Shown here: positions 51,523-61,100 of the stretch, piece after piece
Layout of the letters: each line of letters begins with the position of its first letter
Position numbering within the stretch: position 1 is the stretch's first letter
Origin: Mortierella sp. BCC40632
Taxonomy: Eukaryota; Mortierellomycota; Mortierellomycetes; Mortierellales; Mortierellaceae
DNA length: 64,000 nt
Assembly: GCA_011634665.1 (NCBI GenBank)
Contig: WAEK01000011.1
Location: forward strand, 62,001 to 126,000
Direction of reading: 5' to 3'
The notes under the pieces: model-generated
Databases searched by the model: none
The model's input: the letters and a program-made list of their open reading frames with translations, nothing else
Told to the model about the DNA's origin: nothing
Position numbers and translations under genes: made by a program

Positions 51523-54500
51523 ATGCATGTAAACTTTTCAAAGAATCTGACGACAGCTACTCCGACCCTGTCACACCTACCCGTACCACGCCAACCACCC
51601 CTTCTACCTAGGTCGATTGAGGCAGTGGACCTGGACCCATCTGACCCTCTCTCATCTCTAGAACCCGCCGTGGCCGCGCGCGCCATTCGCTTACAATCGG
51701 CTACATCGAACAGCACGACAAATACACTCCTCACCTTTCTTGGCAAGATCGATGGCTACTCTGCTCGCATCCTCATCGATGGAGGAGCAGAAGGAAATGT
51801 ACTCAGCAATACCTTTCAGGAACGCCATTCTCTTCCCCTCCACCCTTGCGCTGCCATTCCAGTTATTCTGCCGGATGGCTCTGTCTCAGTCATAAACCAT
51901 GTTTCCAACATAGTTTTATCACACAAAACTTATTCGGCCAACCTGGAACCGATCCTTTATCCACTACAAAACTATGACCTTATTCTCGGCAAACCTTGGC
52001 TAGCCCTCGTGAACCCCATGATCAATTGGCGCACAAACGAGGTGAAGTTTAAATCCAACGGTCGCGATATTCATTGGATATGCAACGACAGACTAGACGG
52101 CCTCAAAGACAAGAGCCCCAATCATGGTAACAATCATTGCAAACGAGTCAACGCCATCAAGTTCTGCAATATCGTCGCTCTTCCGGGTAGTGAATTATTT
52201 ATTGCAAACCTACAACCGATCCATGGGTCAAACAACCCCTCCGATCTCTCCCCTGAGGTTGCAGCAATCATCCAAAACGAGTTTGCCGATGTCTTTCCAA
52301 CATCCCTTCCCTCGGGACTCCCACCTGACCGAGGGGACGCCATGAAGATAGAGAGACTGATCCAATGGCTGACCCCCTCCCGTTCGACCAGTCATCCGAT
52401 TGTCCATTGCCGAACTAGATGAGCTCAGGAAGCAACTGGACGATCTTCTAGAAAAGGGTTTCATCAAACCTAGCACCTCACCATTCGGCTCACCTGTACT
52501 TTTTGTTCGGAAAAAAGAGGGCACACTACGTATGTGTGTCGACTATCGAGGACTGAATCAGATCACCAAGAAGAACAGACACCCTCTACCAAGGATCGAT
52601 GAGCTTATCGACCGCCTTCAAGGAGCACGATATTTCTCGAAACTGGATCTCCTCTCAGGTTATCACCAACAAAAGGATATTCGAACCACACACTCACAAA
52701 ACTGCCTTCCGTTGTCGATATGGTCATTTTGAATGGAACGTGATCCCCTTCGGTCTGACTAATGCTCCTGCCTCGTTCTCTGCCATGATGAGAAATGTTC
52801 TTCACCCTGTTCTCGACAAAAGTGTCATTTCATATCTTGACGACTTACTCATCTACTCCAGGACAAAAGAGGAGCATCTTCAACACATTCGAGAGGTGCT
52901 GGCGTTATTAAGAAAAAAAATCAACTCTATGCAAAACTGAGCAAATGCTCATTCATGCAGAAACAAACAGAGTTCCTTGGCCACACGATCACGGAAGAAG
53001 GAATACAAATCAGTGCTGTTCACATCAAAGCCATCCAGGAGTGGCCCCGCCCTTCCAAGCAAAAAGACGTCCAACAGTTTGTAGGACTCGCACAATATTG
53101 TCATCAAGGTGTCAAGGACTTTGCCGAGATCGCCCTTCCATTGACCAACCTCCTAGGAAACAAGACATCCTTCTGCTGGGAGGATGAACATGAAAAGGCT
53201 TTTTATGAGACTCAAGAAGGCCATCACATCTGCCCCCATACGACGAATATTCGACCCTACACTGACGACTATTGTGGGAGCGGATGCCTCTGGATTTGCA
53301 CTAGGTGGATATCTCGCCCAAACGGATAGACAAGGTGTGACCCGACCTGTCGCATTCACCTCACGGAAATTGAACAGTGCCGAACGCAATTACAGAACTC
53401 ATGAGCAGGAGCTGCTTGCGATCGTGCACGCCCTCAGGACTTGGAGGTACTACCTAGATGGCACCAAGTTCACAGTCTACACCGACCACGATACCTTGAA
53501 ACACTTCTTGACACAACCCAAACTCACTGGACGCCAGGCGCGGTGGATGGAACTACTACAGGAATATGATTTCGAAGTAAAACACAAACCTGGAAAAGAA
53601 AACATCATCGCAGACGCCCTCTCACGCCGCCCCGACCACCAGGAGGAGGAGCCGAAGACGATAAACAACCTGGAAATCTCAATGGAACCAAGTGTGAGAC
53701 AACGTCTAATAGATGGGTACTCAGAAGACCCCCGTCTGGGCCCAATCTATGCAAGCTGCTTAGAAGGAAGTTGCCCAAAAAATTATGCCTTGTACAAGGG
53801 ACTGTTATGTATTGAACACAAGGGCGTTTATCTGATCTGCATCCCTAGCAAAGCCGACATCCGCCTTGACCTTCTCCATGATGCCCATGACTCTGCTATT
53901 GCCGGCCACCTCGGGTTCGACAAGACTTACGATGCCCTCCGACGCTCTTTCTACTGGCCTCGAATAGCCAATGATACCAGGCGTTATGTTGAATCTTGCG
54001 AAAGCTGTCAAAGATCCAAACCCAGTCGACAAAGGCCAGCCGGCTTGCTCCATCCACACGAAACCCCCGAACAGCGCTGGGATACAGTGACTATGGATTT
54101 CGCGGTTCATTTGCCAAAGACGGACCAAGGATTTGACGCGATCACGGTGTTTGTGGACAAACTCTCTAAACAAGTTCACTTCGCCCCTTCCAGGACCACA
54201 GACACAGCATCAGACGTCGCCCGTATATTTTTTAATAATATCTTCCGACTACATGGCATGCCTCGCAGGATCATCTCTCAGACCGCGACAGCAAGTTTAC
54301 GAGTAACTTTTGGCAGGAACTTCACCGCCTCATGGATGTTAAATTAGCATTGTCGACCGCTTTCCACCCGCAGACGGATGGTCAATCCGAACGGGCTATC
54401 CAGACCCTTACATCTGTACTAAGGGCTTACGCGGACGACAAGCAGACCAACTGGGACGTTTTATTACCGGCAGCCGAGTTTGCTTTTACAACAACTCTGT

Positions 54501-55172
54501 TAACCCCACTACAGGCTTCTCTCCTTTCTTCATGAACTACGGTTTCCACCCACGTGTGTTCCAACCGCACTGCTACAACCACCAACATCATCAGTGCCAA
54601 GCGTGGAAGACTTTGTCAAGGAGCAACAACACGTATTGAAGACGACACAGGAGAACATTCGCCTCGCTCAAGAAAGACAAGTGTGGAACTCCGACCATAG
54701 ACGACGCGACCATGATTTCAAAGTAGGAGACAAGGTTATGCTGAACGCTGAAAATATCACCTTGCCCAAGGACAGAGGAGTTAAGACCAGAGCTCAGAAG
54801 CTACTTGCTCGATTTATTGGACCTTTCACTATCATCGAACAACACTCCCCCGTTACCTTCCGTCTTGAGTTGCCGCCGACTTACAAGATCCATGATGTTT
54901 TCCACGTGGACAGGTTCCGACACTACCACGAGTCACCCGAAGAACTTGGACAGCGAGCCCCACCTCGTCCAGACCCTGAGTTGATCGACGGCGAGGAGGA
55001 ATATGAGGTAGAGAGAATTCTCAACTACCGCTTGTACCGTAGACAACACCAGTTTCTCGTCTTATGGAAAGGATACAACAACGAGGACGCAACATGGGAA
55101 CCGGCCCGCAACCTCGACCACTGCAAGGAGACTGTCGACAGATACAAGGAAGAACATGGATTGGACTTCTAA
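51523..55172 (+). CDS. pol: Pol of the chromovirus: PR-RT-RNaseH-IN-chromodomain, frame-interrupted
   Basis: The protease region holds [13 protein letters not shown] (about 51769-51807), with DGG where DSG/DTG is usual. [27 protein letters not shown] and [10 protein letters not shown] (catalytic YLDD near 52832-52843). RNase [13 protein letters not shown] (53276), [19 protein letters not shown]. Integrase: H-H...CESCQRSK zinc domain, MDFAV and [15 protein letters not shown] catalytic parts. Chromodomain: [28 protein letters not shown] (about 55000-55160), which in this group binds methylated histone H3 and steers insertion. Frame breaks occur near 52420, 52670, 52912 (A8), 53203 (T5), 54280 and 54500; each is one or two bases and each side reads well. 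Stop is TAA at 55170-55172. Confidence 0.88.
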
Positions 55173-55258
55173 AAAAAAAAAAAGGTCATCTTTGGCATCA
55201 TCTTGATGAACCTGGCATCCAATCAGAAATCGACATGTCATCAGGATGCCGGGACCAG

Positions 55259-55268
55259 ATATAAATTA
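55259..55268 (+). promoter_or_regulatory. Possible internal TATA element ahead of the extra ORF
   Basis: ATATAAATTA lies about 100 bp upstream of the extra ORF's ATG (55366), and the stretch between is a CT/CA-rich leader without purine-rich interruptions after 55290. The core resembles the TATA motif of the LTR (TATATAAATA). This is positional evidence only. Confidence 0.3.
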
Positions 55269-55365
55269 TAGAATGGATGCTGAAATCGACAAACCTCTCT
55301 CTCTTCTCTCCTCATCAACCTCACCACCCTCACCACCACCAAAACACACACACACACACACAACA

Positions 55366-56080
55366 ATGGCCCCCCCTCCCCAAAGACAGCTACCCCCCCG
55401 TCCCAAAGACACCTGCCCCCGTCCCAAAGACGCCTGCCCCCCCGTCCCAAAGACACCTGCCCCCCCACCCCAACGACTCCCCCTCCCCTGTCCCAATGAC
55501 GCCCTCCCTTCCACCCTCAAGGACGACCAAACCACCCTCCTCAGTGCCAGCGCAGGCACAGACCAGGCCACAGCAGCCGACCCCGCAACAACCGCACCAA
55601 CGACTGGGGCAAGGCGACTCGGCACTGTCGGCAGAGGAGAGACAATGGAATTACTTGAGGGACACACGACATATGCGCAAACCGTTGTCTTTCGAAAGGT
55701 TGATGCTCGCCATCGAGGATGAGTTAACATTCTCAAGAGCCATGGCTATGAGGTTCGAAAAAGACTTGCGACACTGACATGGACAAGGCTGGGGTGTTCT
55801 CTCGAGAAATGCAGCAAAAGCAAAAAAAAGGAGAGCAGAGTATAACGACCTTGCGCTGATGTATTTTCCGGAACAGGTGGATACAAAAAGAGTTCGCAAA
55901 AAAGACCGCTCGACGACATGCAAGGATCAGCAACGCGAACTTTTGGACAAACACGTGGAGGCATACATGGCCAACACCTCCCTGTTCAGGGAACTCTTCG
56001 TGAGAGAAGCGGACCATACTTCTCACGCGCCCCCACCTAACCAACAACCAGAGAACCCTCCCCAGAGCCGTAGTAATTAG
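55366..56080 (+). CDS. Extra ORF between pol and the 3' LTR, function unknown
   Basis: Starts MAP in an ACAACAATGG context. The first 100 residues are Pro/Lys/Asp-rich repeats of a PPVPKTPA/PPRPKDTC type, read in two frames because of C-run shifts. A Gln-rich linker follows, then an ordered-looking helical part (ALSAEERQWNYLRDTRHM, SFERLMLAIEDELTFSRAM, LMYFPEQVDTKRVRKKD, RELLDKHVEAYMANTSLFRE) ending NQQPENPPQSRSN. With at least one frame shift near 55780, the total would be about 230 residues. There is no signal peptide and no hydrophobic segment, so it is not an envelope protein. It has no zinc knuckle and no recognised family. Its position before the purine tract shows it is inside the element. 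Confidence 0.6.
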
Positions 56081-56095
56081 ATAATTTTTTTTTTT

Positions 56096-56106
56096 AAATG
56101 GGAAGG
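56096..56106 (+). other. Polypurine tract priming plus-strand synthesis
   Basis: AAATGGGAAGG directly abuts the 3' LTR and follows a T-rich box (56085-56095), the normal layout of an LTR-retrotransposon plus-strand primer. Confidence 0.8.
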
Positions 56107-56180
56107 TGCAGCAGTATATAAATACCTCTCACCACCCTCTAATAAACGGCAGTTCATTCTCAACCATCGTTCCTGTTATA
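56107..56180 (+). repeat. 3' LTR of the chromovirus, 74 bp
   Basis: Identical base for base to 50167-50240. Its TATA motif (56115-56124) points toward the LINE ORF1 start at 56206, so this LTR could also supply a promoter for the LINE, although its own AATAAA (56141-56146) lies between. Confidence 0.93.
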
Positions 56181-56185
56181 CCTAC
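56181..56185. repeat. Target-site duplication, right copy (CCTAC)
   Basis: Matches 50162-50166. Removing the element and one copy restores a continuous pyrimidine-rich leader that ends 20 bp before the LINE ORF1 ATG. Confidence 0.85.
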
Positions 56186-56205
56186 CCTCCCTCCTAGCTG
56201 CATCG

Positions 56206-58192
56206 ATGGGGCCCCCCAAAAATGGGAAGTTCATTCCCTTCAGGGACACCCCTGCAAACTCTGCATCCATGCAAGTGGATACAGACAACTCTGAGCTGCC
56301 CCATAGCCAGAGTGAAAGCGAGGCAGACGTAGAGTCTGCGAGTGATGAGTTCATCCTCGTAGATCGACGTCGTAATCACCTCAAGGCGTACATCCCGGTT
56401 GACGCTTTTGGCGAGGCATCAACCTCGATGACCCAACGCAGGGCCTTATTGGCCAAGTGTTACCAAGGTGTGGTTGCCCCAGTTGCAACCCCTTTGGTCC
56501 GCTGGATCCAGCTGGCGGACGAGACTTCAGTCAGCTGTTTCGTAGTGGAAGTTGGACAGCGAGCCCAGCTGGAAGCAATCCTTCACTGTGGAATGGTGAA
56601 GGAAGGTGATGAAAAAAGGTGTACTTCAAAAGGAGTTCACCAACTCACAGCAAAATGGGATGAGGAGCGATCAGTGGAAGTAATTTCATTGAGCATCACC
56701 ACGACTGCGCATGAGGTGAGAGCTACTTTCTCTCAGTGGGGAAAGATAGAGCAAGTCACCATGGGGCATAACGCCAAGCGGTCCATGGCGACAGCAACAG
56801 TGCTTTTCCACCGGACAGAATCAGTGAAGATGATGAAGGACGAGGGTCGATCCTGCGTCATCGTGGCGAACGACTCTGGGATCATCACCCGGTTGGGATC
56901 ACAGCGAGTGGCCTCAAACCGCACGCTGGTGATGAAGCTGGCCAACCTGCCATGGGCTACACCCCCGACTGGTTTCTGATCTCCTTGCAGGCAGCAAGTA
57001 CAGAGGCATCATCACAATGCCGATGCACCCGAGAAGGAAGCAACGACAGATGGAGGCCTTCATCAGTTTTGCGACTCAGGGAAGACTGGTGACGACAACC
57101 AAAAAAGATGGACGATCGGCACGAAAACCACGCTGTGGGTCACTCCAGAGACTCAAACATGTTTCTTCGGATGTGGAGCTCCAGGACATAAGATGGGCAA
57201 AAACTGTGAGGAACACACCCGACGCCTGATGATTCGCCAAGTGAGGAGAGAGAATGCGAATGCTGGGGAAGCAACAGATGAGCAGACAGATGAGCAACGA
57301 ACCGCAGACGAGCAAAAGGCAAAGCGACGGTAACACCACCAGGTCTCAGAGTGCCAACGGTATCAAACGGGAAATCGTACGCCCACATAGTGGCTCCACC
57401 ACAAAGCGAGCAAAGCATAGCGAACCCAGTGAAGACAAAGGTAGCAGCAACAGGACCATCGTCGTCATTAGCAGCGGATGTTGCAAAGCTGAGGGGGAGG
57501 CTGTCCAACATTCTGAGGAACGTGTGAAGAGAGCAATGGATTTTTTTTCCAGATGCTAAAATCAACGCATCACAGGGAAAAATGGAGACAAAGATGGATG
57601 GATCGGAAGATGGAACAAAATGTGCGTGAAGGGAGGAAAGCCTGGCGAGGCTGATCAGGGGGGGCAGGGCCCAGCCTCACGTGAGTGCGATGGCGGTGGA
57701 TGAGGTGCGAGGAGAGAAGAGACGGTTTGAGGGGGGAGCATGTGGCACTTTTGGCGCAGGAGCGGAGAGGCAGAAGGAGGAGACCATGAGACAGATCTCC
57801 GAGTTCAGAGAGAGGGGCCAGGAAGGCTGAGGAAGGACAGCGGCGAGCAGAGAGTGAGCTAGCAGAAGCAAAAGGCTGTAGTACAGGCATCTACAGACAA
57901 ATTTGAACAGCTTCGGGCGGCCCAGGATACACTGGAGGCCAGACTATCCCAGCAAAGTGTCCAGGCAGGACTGACAATTGATCCGATCTTGCTCAGTAGT
58001 AGTTTCCCGGTCAAGGATATCTTCGCTCCCGACACCCAAACAGTTTCAACACAAGGTGTAAGCTGCCAGTACACTCCGGCGTTGCAGGAGTTCAACCCCA
58101 TCAATACGTTTGACACACAGACCCCATACTCCTCTACCAGCTCCTACACAACTCAAGAAGAGTCCGACGCGGCAATGAGCAGCGAACTCTAA
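56206..58192 (+). CDS. LINE ORF1: RNA-binding protein with zinc knuckle, frame-interrupted
   Basis: Begins MGPPKNGKFIPFRDTPA and runs open for 257 codons. Residues about 90-220 (VRWIQLADETSVSCFVVEVG to MATATVLFHRTESVKMMKDE) look like an RRM-type beta-alpha fold. A shift near 56965 leads to LLAGSKYRGIITMPMHPRRK. Another shift leads to CFFGCGAPGHKMGKNC (57160-57207), a CX3CX4HX5C variant knuckle. An acidic/Gln part and a long charged helical segment (EAEGQRRAESELAEAKA) follow, then DPILLSSSFPVKDIFAPDTQ and a Ser/Thr-rich end. The TAA stop at 58190-58192 overlaps the ORF2 ATG as TAATG. It would bind the LINE RNA in the ribonucleoprotein. At least four one-base breaks separate the blocks. Confidence 0.8.
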
Positions 58193-58194
58193 TG
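58190..58194 (+). promoter_or_regulatory. TAATG stop-start overlap linking LINE ORF1 and ORF2
   Basis: ORF1 ends in TAA and the next ATG shares its last A. Such overlaps allow a terminating ribosome to reinitiate on the downstream frame, a known way for two-ORF LINEs to translate ORF2 at reduced level. Confidence 0.55.
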
Positions 58195-61100
58195 AGTAAC
58201 TGTGAAAAAAAAAAAAAAAAGCGCCACCACGTAGTCCGTCTCCTCTGGCGAATTACGTGGCCAACATCCTGGACAAAAGTTCAGGACTTACGGAGGATAC
58301 TCTCCAGACACTGTCGGTTGGTACCATCAACGTACAGGGCGGTCTGGAAAGGGGTTTTTTCAACTCTCTTGGAGAGTATGGGATGATGCACGACCTGGAT
58401 ATCATTGGGATCCAGGAGACAAATGTGGACAGGGAGCGCCAGAGTTTTCTCTTATCCAAGGATCGGTATGCGTACTACCACGGCATTTGGAACTCGGCAG
58501 CAGACAGAACGCGAGGGAGTGGGACAGGGCTGATGGTCCACAAACGGTGGCACAAGTTCAGTGTTGGAGGAGAGACAGATGGGAACGGCCGAGGCATCAC
58601 AGCGTTATTTGGTTTTAAGTCAGGCTTTAGACTCGCGGTGGTAAACTGCTACATCCCGCCTCGATCGGCACCTAGGGAGAGAGCAGGAAGCGGTAGAGCA
58701 ATGGGTGAAAACCCAAGTGAGGAAACACAGCGACGATCATTTCCATGTCATTGTGATCGGTGATTTCAATGGGGTACCCAATCCAGCGATTGACAGAGCC
58801 AGCGAACAACATACGACATCGACACCAGAACGCACATTGTTCACCTGGCTCGGGACACAGAGTTGTGTGGACACCTTCCGTTTTATGCATACGGACAAAA
58901 GAATGTACACATGGCAAGACAAAAGCCGGATTGACATGGTCTGGAGCTCAGAAAGTCTGACGGCATATCTGATGTCGTGCAAGTCACAGGCTCTGACAGC
59001 ACCTCTAAAATCAGATCATGAGATGGTAATTACTAGCTTTTACTATCAGAACCCTAGTGAAACCAACCCCGCGCAACGTCTTGTGGGAGTACTGCCCTCG
59101 TACAAAGAAAGTGTTGACAGCCAAGGCAAAAAGACACATTGGGACGAGTTTCAAGAACAGGCCGAAGAAGCTCTCATCGAATATGGACATCTGGAGCGGT
59201 TTGGAATTACAACAACGGAGGACAACCCTGAAGAAGTAGAATTCACAGGTGAATCGCTGGAACAAATCGCGCTGGAAGATCTCTGGGATACGCTTCAGAA
59301 GACAATCATGTCAGCTGCAAAAGACATCTGCCGGTTGTTAAGACCGGTGGTCTGCCAGGTGTACAACCGGGAGAGGCGCGATGGAGGGCAAAGACAAGTG
59401 ATCTTGGAAGAGTTATCAAAGCTGTTCGGATGCATTTTCTATCAGACGACTGTCAGGAGGAGTTGAAGCATCAAACCTTTACCCCTATCAAGAACTGGTA
59501 TGAAGCGAACAAGCTGGAGATGAACATCAACCAAATCCCAAGTGTGGAGGACGGGGAGGAGTGTTGGAATGGTTGGTTGAGGGAAATCCAGGCGGCCTGG
59601 CGAGAGAACAGGATGCTTCACCGTGACTACAACAAAAAACATTTCCACCGCTACGTCAAGGAGGCGATAGAACGGAGGAATGAAAAGTTTGCCACGGACA
59701 CGAAGAGGTCGATACGCAGCATACTTGAAGCACCGCAGAACAGCGTCGTGATAGATCACGTCATCGTGGACGACAACAACGACAAACCGTATGTTCTTGA
59801 CCACCCGCAGGAAATCAGGAAAGAGGTTTTTCGTTACTTCAAGGATGAGTGGCACGCCCCCAGAACATGCCAATCACTCAGCGATAATCCTTTTTGGGAA
59901 GAAAGGTATCGTCCTAGGAATGACATTGATGAAACCTGGTTCCAGGAGACGATGGCAATTCCGACAGAAGAAGAGATCGCTGTCGCGGTAGCACACGCAC
60001 CACATCACAAGGCGCCAGGACTGTCAGGTGTTACAGGGGACATGTTTCAAAAGCTCGGTAAAAGAGGATCAAAGGTATTCGCGATCTTAGTCCAAGCATG
60101 CTTTGCTCAAGAAACAGTGCCAACACAGTGGAAACAAGGCCTCATCTATTGTATCCCGAAACGCCAGGTATGGTCAGGGCGTTTAGCAGACGTACGGCCG
60201 ATCACTCTACTGGAACACGCGAGGAAGATCATGTTCACAATCTTAGTGAACAGGATCACAGCAGTCTGCGAGCAACACAACGTACTCAAAAGGACCCAAC
60301 TTCTCCGTTTTAAAGGGGACGATGACCAAAGACCCGATCCACATACTCAACGCGGTGATGGAGGATGCCCGAGAATTCAACAAGGAAGCATGGGTTCTCT
60401 TTCAGGACATGCGCCGATGTTACGACTCGGTCTCATGTGGACCTGACGGGATGCTGGATCGGAGCCTACGTTGCATTAAGATGGATCCAAGATTCATCCG
60501 CTTAAGCCTGGACATTGCGACAACCAAAACCAACAGGGTCATCACGGCGTATGGGATAACGGATGAATATCACCCGCGCTGTGGTTTGGATCAAGGTGGA
60601 GTGGAATGTCCACTTATGTGGAGAATAGTCTACGACGTTCTACTGAATGCAGTCATGGAGTCTGGACTCGGATACGCGATGATGAGTAAAAAGGCTTTAT
60701 TCGAGCATCGACAACTCCCCATCCCGTACTACCTACAGCAAGGGGAGGACACTGCGCTAGTTGTCCCTTGTCTGGCGTACATGGACGACACGACATGGAT
60801 TGCACCAGATAAGGAAGGGCTCCAGGGGATCACCGACATCGCCACTGGTTTTTTCCGTTTGAACTCCATCGATATTAACCCGAAGAAATCAGAGCTGATC
60901 ATAGTGAACCCAACAACGGACCAGCAAGAGATCCAGATTAGCGCTGACACCGTGAAAGCTCACCCGCCCGACGTCGCCGTTAGGATGCTGGGTGTGTGGT
61001 TTTCGGCTGACGGTAACGACCGTTTCACCAGGAATATGGTCCTCGAGGAAATCAACACAACGTGTAACATCCTGTCCCGGAAAGCGATAACGGACAAGCA

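Larger units (their letters stand above)
50167..56180 (+). mobile_element. Complete Ty3/gypsy-type chromovirus, 6014 bp
   Basis: Bounded by two identical 74-bp LTRs and CCTAC target duplications. Order: gag with a CCHC knuckle, protease, reverse transcriptase, RNase H, integrase with HHCC and catalytic core, C-terminal chromodomain, an extra ORF, then a purine tract (AAATGGGAAGG, 56096-56106) abutting the 3' LTR. PR-RT-RH-IN order plus the chromodomain identify a chromovirus. No TGG-type primer-binding site follows the 5' LTR (it reads TGATAGCAAAGG), so standard tRNA priming is not evident. All coding blocks are broken by single-base shifts, almost all in homopolymers, while the LTRs are identical. 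It is inserted in the same orientation in the 5' region of a LINE, about 280 bp upstream of the tRNA-Gly gene. Confidence 0.95.

Noticed and set aside
55366..56080. Extra chromovirus ORF as an envelope gene
   Set aside because: Position fits, but there is no signal peptide, no membrane-spanning segment and no cysteine pattern, so env is not supported.
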